A stretch of 64,000 nucleotides of DNA, from assembly GCF_964332355.1 (NCBI RefSeq), contig NZ_OZ201293.1:2728001-2792000 (forward strand), read 5' to 3'. Position 1 is the first letter of the stretch. Each line of letters begins with the position of its first letter. The translations under genes and the position numbers were made by a program. The notes beneath the pieces were generated by a model that saw only the letters and a program-made list of their open reading frames with translations, ran no database searches and was not told the origin of the DNA. Of this stretch, positions 37,858-45,633 are shown piece after piece. Origin of the DNA: Imbroritus primus. GTDB taxonomy: Bacteria; Pseudomonadota; Gammaproteobacteria; Burkholderiales; Burkholderiaceae.

Positions 37858-38742
37858 ATGCCTGCCCTTCCACCTCCGCCCGACGCGCCATGCACCATTA
37901 GCACGCTGCTGCAGTACGCCGTGAAAGCCGGGCTGCCGGCGCTGGAAGCGCGCATGTTGCTGACATTTTGCAGCGGACTGAGCCGTACTGCACTGATTAC
38001 GCAGGATCAGACCACGCCCTCCGAGGTCGTCCGCACCGCCTTCCTGCAACGCGTGGCGCGTCGCCAGCAGGGCGAACCGATGGCGTATTTGCTGGGCGAA
38101 CGCGAGTTTTTCGGCCGGATGTTCGCAGTCAGCCCGGCAGTGCTGATTCCACGACCGGATACGGAAACCCTGGTCGAATGGTCGCTGGACGTATTGCGCG
38201 ATGAAGAGACGCCAGCCGTGCTGGAACTGGGGACCGGCAGCGGCATCATTGCCGTGACCATCGCCCTGGAACGGCCGGATGCGCATGTGCTGGCCACCGA
38301 CATATCGGTGGCGGCGCTTGCCCTGGCACGGCAGAACGCCGCTGACCTGAGCGCAGACAACACGACTTTCGCAACTTCCGACTGGTACGCAGCCATCGAA
38401 CCAAAAGCACGCTACCAGCTCATTGTCAGCAACCCGCCCTACATCGCGGCAGACGACAGCCACCTGCGCGAGGGCGACCTGCGCTTCGAACCCGTTGGTG
38501 CGCTTACCGATCACGCTTGCGGGCTGAGCGCATTGCGTACTATTGTCAGCGGCGCGCCGGCGCGTCTCGCATCAGGCGGATGGCTTTTGGTCGAACATGG
38601 GTACGATCAGGGAGAGGCCGTGCGCGGCCTGTTTCAGGCTGCCGCATTTGCCGAGGTGACAACGCGGCGGGATCTGGCCGGACAGGAACGCTGCACCGGC
38701 GGATACTGGCCGGGAAATACCGCTTCCGCCGGACCGGCCTGA
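37858..38742 (+). CDS. prmC: Release factor glutamine N5-methyltransferase
   Basis: A 294-residue SAM-dependent methyltransferase that modifies the GGQ glutamine of RF1/RF2. N-terminal helical substrate domain, then EREFFGRMFAVSPAVLIPRP. SAM motif I is VLELGTGSGIIAVTIAL, and the catalytic NPPY is in LIVSNPPYIAADD. The C-terminal GYDQGEAVRGLF is usual. Its position two genes after prfA fits the substrate. Confidence 0.95.
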   Translation: MPALPPPPDAPCTISTLLQYAVKAGLPALEARMLLTFCSGLSRTALITQDQTTPSEVVRTAFLQRVARRQQGEPMAYLLGEREFFGRMFAVSPAVLIPRPDTETLVEWSLDVLRDEETPAVLELGTGSGIIAVTIALERPDAHVLATDISVAALALARQNAADLSADNTTFATSDWYAAIEPKARYQLIVSNPPYIAADDSHLREGDLRFEPVGALTDHACGLSALRTIVSGAPARLASGGWLLVEHGYDQGEAVRGLFQAAAFAEVTTRRDLAGQERCTGGYWPGNTASAGPA

Positions 38743-38873
38743 GCCCGCGCACCCGGGCTTTCGCGTGGCCGACATCGTGATGCTCGGGGTGCGCGCCTGC
38801 CAGCCGGATCAGGAACCTGCCAATTCCGCTAGAATCCTATTGATTCAATCCCCCGAATTTTTGCGAGAGTTTC

Positions 38874-39185
38874 ATGAGCGACGTCCAACAGCATATTCAA
38901 CAAATCGTCAACGGCAGCCCGGTCGTGCTTTTCATGAAAGGTACGGCACAGTTTCCGATGTGCGGCTTTTCCGGCCGTGCCATTCAGATCCTGAAGGCCT
39001 GCGGTGTCGAGCAGCCCACCACCGTCAACGTACTGGAAGACGAAGGCATCCGCCAGGGTATCAAGACCTTCTCCAACTGGCCCACCATTCCCCAGCTGTA
39101 TGTCAACGGCGAATTCATCGGCGGCTCCGACATCATGATGGAGATGTACCAGAGCGGTGAACTGCAAACGCTGCTGAAAGGTTGA
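38874..39185 (+). CDS. grxD: Monothiol glutaredoxin, Grx4 family
   Basis: A 103-residue cytoplasmic protein with the monothiol motif C30-G-F-S. It also has the glutathione-binding K22, WPTIPQLYVNGEFIGGSDI and a C-terminal helix. Family members carry or deliver [2Fe-2S] clusters. A TAGAAT -10-like box lies about 42 bp upstream. The stop is two bases before the ubiX GTG, so the two are co-transcribed. Confidence 0.96.
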   Translation: MSDVQQHIQQIVNGSPVVLFMKGTAQFPMCGFSGRAIQILKACGVEQPTTVNVLEDEGIRQGIKTFSNWPTIPQLYVNGEFIGGSDIMMEMYQSGELQTLLKG

Positions 39186-39187
39186 GC

Positions 39188-39823
39188 GTGTCCGCGCAGC
39201 GCATCGTCATCGCCATCACGGGCGCCACCGGCGCCATCTATGGCGTACGGCTGCTGGAGGTGTTGCGCGACTATGCTGCGGTCGAGACGCATCTGCTGAT
39301 CTCGCCAGCCGGCGTGATGAACCTGCAGCACGAGCTGGACCGGGATCGCGCCGACGTGGAAGCGCTGGCCGATGTCGTGCACAACCCGCGCGACATTGGC
39401 GCGACGATTGCCAGCGGGTCTTTCGCCACGCATGGCATGGTGATCGCGCCGTGTTCGATGCGGACCTTGGCCGCCGTGGCACACGGTTTATCGGACAACC
39501 TTATCACGCGCGCGGCCGACGTCTGCCTGAAGGAGCGCCGCCGGCTGATCATGATGGTCCGCGAAACGCCGCTCAATCTCGCGCACCTGCGTAATATGAC
39601 GGCGGTGACGGAAATGGGGGCGATCGTCTTCCCTCCGGTTCCCGGTTTCTATCAGAAGCCAACGAGCATTGCCGACCTCGTCGATCATACGGTCGGCCGG
39701 GTCATCGATACGCTGGGCCTGACCCAGACCCTGGCGCCCAGTTGGCCTGGCCTGCGGGGCGATCCCCACGGCGAAGCCGGCGCTGCGCCGGCGCGCAACG
39801 TGCCAGCACCGACCCAGGATTAG
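39188..39823 (+). CDS. ubiX: Flavin prenyltransferase UbiX
   Basis: A 211-residue flavoprotein that makes the prenylated FMN cofactor for the UbiD decarboxylase of ubiquinone synthesis. Signatures are the FMN site AITGATGAIYGVRLLE near the N-terminus, GSFATHGMVIAPCSMRTLAA, the LKERRRLIMMVRETPLN dimethylallyl-phosphate region and FPPVPGFYQKP. I favour the GTG at 39188, six bases after AAAGG. A TTG at 39182 would overlap the grxD stop by four bases. UbiD is not in the window. Confidence 0.94.
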   Translation: MSAQRIVIAITGATGAIYGVRLLEVLRDYAAVETHLLISPAGVMNLQHELDRDRADVEALADVVHNPRDIGATIASGSFATHGMVIAPCSMRTLAAVAHGLSDNLITRAADVCLKERRRLIMMVRETPLNLAHLRNMTAVTEMGAIVFPPVPGFYQKPTSIADLVDHTVGRVIDTLGLTQTLAPSWPGLRGDPHGEAGAAPARNVPAPTQD

Positions 39824-39869
39824 CAAGACCTGACAGGCGCCTCATGATGGCCGGCGCCTGCCACCCGGA

Positions 39870-40073
39870 TCAGCGCCAGTGACGATAACCGCCGCGATAA
39901 CCGCCGCGATAGCCACGATGGTAGTAACGCGGCCCCACATACACGGATGGCGCAACATAGACCGGCGCAGGCGCCACGACTGCCGGCTCACCGTAGCCAT
40001 AGTACGGATCAGCAGGGTAGACGGCGCAGCCCCCCAGTACAGCCGCGGCAGCGGCAATCAACAGTGCTTTCAT
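39870..40073 (-). CDS. Small Gly/Tyr/Arg-rich lipoprotein
   Basis: A 67-residue secreted lipoprotein. The signal is MKALLIAAAAAVLGGC with a lipobox LGGC. The mature part is low complexity: Tyr/Pro/Val in the middle and a C-terminal run of RGYRGGYRGGYRHW. AAGGA lies six bases upstream of the ATG. Similar small YXG-rich lipoproteins are common in Burkholderiales; function is unknown. It converges with ubiX. Confidence 0.7.
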   Translation of the reverse strand: MKALLIAAAAAVLGGCAVYPADPYYGYGEPAVVAPAPVYVAPSVYVGPRYYHRGYRGGYRGGYRHWR

Positions 40074-40226
40074 GGCGAATCCTTACGAGATCTGTAGACA
40101 AAGTGCAATCACGAAGCCATGCCAAGTCGTGTTGCCCATGTGCGTAAGGTCGTTATAGCGCGTCGCGCGTCATGACTGGGTCAAGCCGGTGTAATCCGTG
40201 TAACCAGTCGCAACACTGCGCGCGGA

Positions 40227-40862
40227 TCACCAGCCCTGGCGCGGCTTGGCGGCTGGTGCACTGGCCGCCCCGCGCGGCGCGGCGCCCGCAGCCGAGGCAG
40301 CAGACGGAGCAGCCATCAGCGGACGCGCCGCGTCCGTGAGCAGCTCGACCGTACCGGTATCCGGCTGGTCGGGAATCGCGTACATCTCCACGGTCATGGG
40401 TGCGCGGATCCAGCCGGCATGCGTTGCCGACACCATGCGGCCGCCCGCTCCGGCAACCTGCTCCTGCTCGACGCGCATCGGTTTGCCAAACGCCTTGGTC
40501 AGTGCGGCCAGCACCTTGGCATCCGACTTGGCGCCCTGCGTCGGCACCACCAGACCCACCAGGCTCGCGCCGTCGACGACAGCTACTGCGCGGTTCCCGT
40601 CCATGATGTCCGGACGCAGCTTCTCGGGGAAGCCGATCATCATCAGCGAGCGGTCGGAGCGCGCAGTGTCGGCGCACAGGGCAGTGTAGCGCTCGCCGTC
40701 CGGGGTGCGCACATCCGCGCACAATGGCAGGCGAGGAAACGGAGCGCCGAGCGCGAGCGTACCCAATGTGTCGGAAATGGTGACCGCGGATGCAGCGGTG
40801 GCAGAAAGCGCGAGGGCGGCAGCCAGGAGGCTGCGGGAAAGAAAAGATGATTTCATGAGCAT
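40227..40862 (-). CDS. Hypothetical periplasmic protein
   Basis: A 211-residue protein with a clear signal peptide (SSFLSRSLLAAALALSATAA, cleaved near ASA at about residue 26). The mature domain has two cysteines (PLCADVR and ALCADTA) that could form a disulfide. The C-terminal 40 residues are an Ala/Pro-rich, disordered tail ending PRQGW. The start may be the ATG at 40862 or the one at 40856. I do not recognise a family. Neighbours are other small envelope genes. Confidence 0.7.
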   Translation of the reverse strand: MLMKSSFLSRSLLAAALALSATAASAVTISDTLGTLALGAPFPRLPLCADVRTPDGERYTALCADTARSDRSLMMIGFPEKLRPDIMDGNRAVAVVDGASLVGLVVPTQGAKSDAKVLAALTKAFGKPMRVEQEQVAGAGGRMVSATHAGWIRAPMTVEMYAIPDQPDTGTVELLTDAARPLMAAPSAASAAGAAPRGAASAPAAKPRQGW

Positions 40863-40944
40863 CCGGAAAAAGCGGTATCAACGCAATTGGAGTCTGTCTG
40901 CCGACAAGTGTTCCGCCACTCCGGAATCGAACTGCCGTGCCTGC

Positions 40945-41151
40945 TTACGAAAACACTAGCGGCATCACATAACCCACCGCGAGGATAGCGCCAAGCACCA
41001 ACACGACGGCAATCACAGCGGACGCGGCCGTCATTTTGCATGTTTCGACCGTATCGTCACCACTGCCTTCGCTATGCACCATCGAGGCGTGCGGATCGGT
41101 TTCGTGCGCGCGACCCAGGTGGTGCGGGCCGTTCGGCATATTGAGCTGCAT
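40945..41151 (-). CDS. Small single-span membrane protein
   Basis: A 68-residue protein with a His/Asp/Glu-rich soluble N-terminus (about residues 1-40) and one hydrophobic helix at about 43-66 ending at the C-terminus. This gives an N-out or tail-anchored topology. AAGGAG lies five bases upstream of the ATG, a strong ribosome-binding site, which supports it being real. I do not recognise a family. Confidence 0.65.
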   Translation of the reverse strand: MQLNMPNGPHHLGRAHETDPHASMVHSEGSGDDTVETCKMTAASAVIAVVLVLGAILAVGYVMPLVFS

Positions 41152-41572
41152 GACGTCTCCTTGCTGAGTTCGCCACGGAACATGCCGCCTTATCGATGCA
41201 TATGCTGCGGCGCGCTCGTGTGCGTATTGTCGTTGTCTGCTCGTCCTTCCACTATAGCCCGGAGCCCGCGTGCTTCCAAGCGTGACGCGGACAGCGCTCT
41301 AAAAGTAACAAAACGAAAAAGTGATTCACGCGACACCATCGCTTCACGATAATGAAGATGCCTATTGCCCTGATTGTGCCCCGCCGGTAGGCCGGCCATG
41401 GCGTTCTACAATCAAGATGCCTTGCAGCGCAAAGCATCTCGCGGCTCTGCTCCCGCCATTCTCCCTGCTGCGCTCCCGCGCCGGTCATCGTGACGCGTGA
41501 CGCCGCATGGAGGATCCCCATGACCTCGATTGCGACTCTATCGTGACTCATCGGCCGTTGTTCTTCTTCCGT
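41152..41572. other. Intergenic region upstream of opgG
   Basis: About 420 bp between the divergent small membrane gene and opgG. No supported gene except a possible eight-codon leader ORF at 41520-41546. Promoters for both directions should lie here, but I could not assign boxes with confidence. Confidence 0.45.
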
Positions 41573-43114
41573 ATGTTTTCCGCAACCCGCGTGGGGCGGA
41601 CATCCCCGTCGCTCGCGTGCATCGTTGGCATGGTACTGGCCTTGTGCAGCATTCCTGCCGCACAGGCTTTCGATTTCAACGACGTCGCAGCCAAGGCCAA
41701 GGCCCTCGCGCAACGCAACTATGAAGCTCCTGCCAAGAATCTTCCTCGCGAACTCGAAAACCTCAGCTTCGATGCCTATCGTGACATCCGCTACCGGCCG
41801 GAGAAATTCCTGTGGCGCAATAACACGCTGCCGTTCGAGATCGCGTTTTTCCATCAGGGCTATTTCTTCGACCGCCCGGTGAAGATCAATGAGGTCAACG
41901 CACAAGGCGTGCGCGAAATCCGCTTCAACCCAGCCGACTTTACTTACGGCGCCAACAAAGTTGATCCAGCCAAGTTGCGCAATCTCGGCTTTGCCGGCTT
42001 CCGCATCCATTTCCCGATCAACACGCCGAAGTACAAAGACGAAATCATCTCCTTCCTGGGCGCCACCTATTTCCGCGCACTCGGCAAGAACCAGCACTAC
42101 GGTCAATCGGCGCGCGGCCTCGCAATCGACACTGCGTTGAGTTCTGGCGAGGAATTCCCGCACTTCGTCGAGTACTGGCTCGTGCGGCCGGCCGCGGGAG
42201 CGCGCGAGATCGTGGTGTACGCCCTGCTCGATTCACGTCGCGCCACGGGCGCCTATCGCTTCACGATCCGGCCGGGCGACGACACCATCGTCGATGTGAA
42301 AACGCGCCTGTTCCTGCGCAGCAATGTGAGCAAGCTTGGCATCGCCCCGCTCACGAGCATGTTCTATTTCGGCGAAAACCAGCCGCCCGCGGTGCCTGAC
42401 TTCCGCCCGGAAGCCCATGACTCGGACGGTCTGTCTATCCACTCCGGGACGGGCGAATGGATCTGGAGGCCGCTGGTCAATCCGAAGCGCCTGCTCGTCA
42501 CATCATTTGCTCTAAGCAACCCACAGGGCTTCGGCCTGCTGCAGCGCGACCGCCGCTTTGCCAGCTACGAGGACCTGGCACTGCGCTACGAGACACGTCC
42601 TGGCGTGTGGATCCAGCCGAAGGGCAAGTGGGGCGCAGGCCGGGTCGAGCTGGTGCAGATTCCCACGCCGGACGAGACCAACGACAACATCGTTGCGCAA
42701 TGGATTCCCGACACGCCACCCGCGCCAAAGCAGCCGTACGACCTCGAGTACCGCATGCTGTGGCAGAAGGACAACGAGCCCCGCCCCAACCAGGCGTGGG
42801 TCACGCAAACGCGCCGCGGACATGGCTGGGGCCACGGCAAGCCCGATGACAGCGAACTGTTCGTGGTGGATTTCGAAGGCACGGTCTTCAAATCGCTCGG
42901 CGACAAGGCACGCATCGAACCGGTGGTATCCGGTGAACAGAATGTGCAGATCCTGAACACCTACTATCAACGCAACGAGGCCACCGGCGGCGGGCGCATG
43001 AACATCCGCATCCGCCGTGTCGACGCGGACAAGCCGGTCGAACTGCGTGGCTACCTCCGTAACGGCAACATTGCGATCTCAGAAACGTGGAGCTACATCC
43101 TTCCCCCAAGCTAA
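41573..43114 (+). CDS. opgG: Glucan biosynthesis protein OpgG (MdoG)
   Basis: A 513-residue periplasmic protein needed for osmoregulated periplasmic glucans. The signal peptide ends AAQA at residue 32, and the mature part starts FDFNDVAAKAKALAQ. The MdoG domain is shown by LSFDAYRDIRYRPEKFLW, FFHQGYFF, ATYFRALGKNQHYGQSARGL and EEFPHF. The C-terminal Ig-like part includes RPNQAWVTQTRRGHGWG. I used the ATG at 41573, which gives a compact signal; GTG 41543 and ATG 41507 are alternatives. It overlaps opgH by 28 bp. Confidence 0.93.
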   Translation: MFSATRVGRTSPSLACIVGMVLALCSIPAAQAFDFNDVAAKAKALAQRNYEAPAKNLPRELENLSFDAYRDIRYRPEKFLWRNNTLPFEIAFFHQGYFFDRPVKINEVNAQGVREIRFNPADFTYGANKVDPAKLRNLGFAGFRIHFPINTPKYKDEIISFLGATYFRALGKNQHYGQSARGLAIDTALSSGEEFPHFVEYWLVRPAAGAREIVVYALLDSRRATGAYRFTIRPGDDTIVDVKTRLFLRSNVSKLGIAPLTSMFYFGENQPPAVPDFRPEAHDSDGLSIHSGTGEWIWRPLVNPKRLLVTSFALSNPQGFGLLQRDRRFASYEDLALRYETRPGVWIQPKGKWGAGRVELVQIPTPDETNDNIVAQWIPDTPPAPKQPYDLEYRMLWQKDNEPRPNQAWVTQTRRGHGWGHGKPDDSELFVVDFEGTVFKSLGDKARIEPVVSGEQNVQILNTYYQRNEATGGGRMNIRIRRVDADKPVELRGYLRNGNIAISETWSYILPPS

Positions 43115-45633
43115 CCGCACCGCGTGACACGGCGGCGCAGCCCGCCGCGCGTGTCGACGCCTACCTCGACCGACTGGCCCTCGCCCCCGCACAGCGGGAA
43201 GCCATCGAGCGCACGCTCCCGCGCGAGCCCCAAGCGAGCGCGTCCGCAGCGATGTCGGCGCTGCACGAGCAACTGGCCGGTGGCAGCGACCTTGCCGACG
43301 GCACCCCGCCCGCCTACGCCTCGGTGGAAGCACGCTTGACTGGCGGCCGGTACGGTACCGCCGACACACACTCTCTGACAGGCATCACACACGATGCCGA
43401 AGGTCGCACCCGCCTCGACACCATGCCCCCTGCCCATCGAACCTCAATGGTGCCGGAGGCGTGGCCACCGCATATCGTGGTGGCAGGCGCACAGCGCTTG
43501 TGGCAACGCCTGCGTGGTCACCCTGTGGAGGAGCGCGCTTCCGACGCCCCGGCGCCGCGCTGGCGCTGGAACCTGGCCGGCAAGACACGCCGCTACATCC
43601 TGTTGCTGCTCGTCATCCTGCAGACTGCCTACGCGACATATGGCATGTCGGTCGTCTTGCCCTACAGCGGCACCAAGCCGCTGGAAATGGGCGTGATGGC
43701 TTTCTTCGCGATTCTCTTTGCCTGGGTATCGGCCGGCTTCTGGACCGCACTGATGGGCTTCTGGACCCTACTGCTGCGCGGGGACCGCTTCCTGGTATCG
43801 CGCATGGCGAACCGCGAGACGCCGATTCCACCCGAAGCGCGGACCGCCATTATCATGCCGATCGCCAATGAAGACGTGGCGCGGGTCATCGCGGGCCTGC
43901 GTGCGACCTACGCCTCCGTGGCGCGTACCGGCGAGCTCGACCGTTTCGACTTCTTCATCCTCAGCGACAGCGGCAACCCCGACATCCGCACCGCGGAGAT
44001 GGCGGCGTGGCGCACGCTCTGCCAGGAGCTCGAGGCCTTCGGGCGCATTTTCTACCGCTGGCGCAAGATCCGCGTCAAGCGCAAGACTGGCAACGTCGCC
44101 GACTTCTGCCGACGCTGGGGCACGCAGTATCGCTACATGGTCGTGCTCGATGCCGACAGCGTGATGAGCGGCGAATGCCTGACCACCATGGTACGCATGA
44201 TGGAAGGCGCGCCCAACGCCGGCATCATCCAGACCGCGCCGTACGCATTCGGCCGTGAAACCCTGTACGCCCGCGTGCAGCAGTTCGCCACGCGCGTCTA
44301 CGGTCCGCTGTACACCGCCGGCCTGCACTTCTGGCAGCTTGGCGAATCGCATTACTGGGGGCATAACGCCATCATCCGCGTCGCGCCGTTCATCAAGCAT
44401 TGCGCGCTCGCGCCGCTGCCCGGCAAGGGTCCGCTAGCCGGCGAGATCCTGTCGCACGATTTCGTCGAGGCCGCCATGATGCGACGCGCGGGCTGGTCTG
44501 TCTGGATCGCTTATGACCTGCACGGCAGCTACGAGGAGCTGCCGCCCAACCTGCTGGACGAACTGAAGCGTGATCGCCGCTGGTGCCAGGGCAACCTGAT
44601 GAACTTCCGCCTGTGGCTCAAGCAGGGCTTTCACGCCGTGCACCGTTTCGTCTTCCTGACCGGTGTGATGGCCTATCTGTCGGCGCCGCTGTGGTTCCTG
44701 TTCCTGCTCATCTCCACGCTGCTGCTGGCGGAACACACGCTCGTCGCCCCGGAATACTTCAGCCAGCCGTACCAGCTGTTTCCGAACTGGCCGGAGTGGC
44801 ATCCGGAAAAAGCGCTCGCCCTGTTCACCGTCACGGCCACGCTACTGTTCCTGCCGAAGATCCTCAGTGTCGCCGTCATCATGGCGCACGGCGCGCGCCA
44901 GTTCGGGGGCAATCTGCGTCTGGTCGGAAGCATGCTGATCGAGGTGGTTATCTCCGCATTGCTCGCGCCGACGCGCATGCTGTTCCACAGTACCTTCGTC
45001 ACCGCCGCTCTCAGCGGCTGGGGCATCAGCTGGAAATCGCCACCGCGCGAGGATGCCGAGACCACCTGGGGCGAAGCGATCCGCCGGCATGGCCTGTACA
45101 CGCTGCTCGGTCTCGGCTGGGGCGCGCTCGTGTGGTGGCTCAATCCGTCTTATCTGCTGTGGCTGCTGCCTATCGTCGGTGCGCTGGTCGTGTCGATTCC
45201 ACTCTCGGTATTTCTTAGCCGTGTCTCGTTGGGTAGATGGCTGCGGCGCGCCCGCTTCTTCCTGATCCCGGAAGAGGCCCGCCCACCGCGCGAGTTGCGC
45301 GACATGCAGCGGTATTTGCGCCGCACCCGGGCATTACCCGGCTTCATCGATGCCGTGGTCGATCCGCACATCAACGCACTGGCCTGTGCCACCGGCACCG
45401 CACGGCCTCGCCAGCGTGCGGCACTGCGCTTCCAGAAATCCCGGCTGGTACAGATCGCACAGCGCAACGGACCGCAGGCACTCGACAACGCACAACGCAA
45501 CCTGCTGCTGAGCGATCCGCTGGCACTATCGCAATTGCACCTCGCTGTGTGGAGCCACCCGGACACGCATGCCGACTGGGGCGTACCGGTGACTATGCCG
45601 CCATCTCCGTCAACTGGGCCGGCAGCCGGATAA
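43087..45633 (+). CDS. opgH: Glucans biosynthesis glucosyltransferase OpgH (MdoH)
   Basis: An 848-residue inner-membrane GT2 enzyme that polymerises UDP-glucose into the glucan backbone. N-terminal soluble region of about 170 residues, two helices, then the glycosyltransferase domain with IIMPIANEDVARV, VLDADSVMSG (DxD) and the QxxRW-like segment RDRRWCQGNL. Several helices follow (about 520-740) and a cytoplasmic C-terminus. The start is a GTG at 43087 inside the end of opgG, a translational-coupling arrangement. The last 41 bp overlap the convergent histidine kinase gene. Confidence 0.94.
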   Translation: MELHPSPKLTAPRDTAAQPAARVDAYLDRLALAPAQREAIERTLPREPQASASAAMSALHEQLAGGSDLADGTPPAYASVEARLTGGRYGTADTHSLTGITHDAEGRTRLDTMPPAHRTSMVPEAWPPHIVVAGAQRLWQRLRGHPVEERASDAPAPRWRWNLAGKTRRYILLLLVILQTAYATYGMSVVLPYSGTKPLEMGVMAFFAILFAWVSAGFWTALMGFWTLLLRGDRFLVSRMANRETPIPPEARTAIIMPIANEDVARVIAGLRATYASVARTGELDRFDFFILSDSGNPDIRTAEMAAWRTLCQELEAFGRIFYRWRKIRVKRKTGNVADFCRRWGTQYRYMVVLDADSVMSGECLTTMVRMMEGAPNAGIIQTAPYAFGRETLYARVQQFATRVYGPLYTAGLHFWQLGESHYWGHNAIIRVAPFIKHCALAPLPGKGPLAGEILSHDFVEAAMMRRAGWSVWIAYDLHGSYEELPPNLLDELKRDRRWCQGNLMNFRLWLKQGFHAVHRFVFLTGVMAYLSAPLWFLFLLISTLLLAEHTLVAPEYFSQPYQLFPNWPEWHPEKALALFTVTATLLFLPKILSVAVIMAHGARQFGGNLRLVGSMLIEVVISALLAPTRMLFHSTFVTAALSGWGISWKSPPREDAETTWGEAIRRHGLYTLLGLGWGALVWWLNPSYLLWLLPIVGALVVSIPLSVFLSRVSLGRWLRRARFFLIPEEARPPRELRDMQRYLRRTRALPGFIDAVVDPHINALACATGTARPRQRAALRFQKSRLVQIAQRNGPQALDNAQRNLLLSDPLALSQLHLAVWSHPDTHADWGVPVTMPPSPSTGPAAG

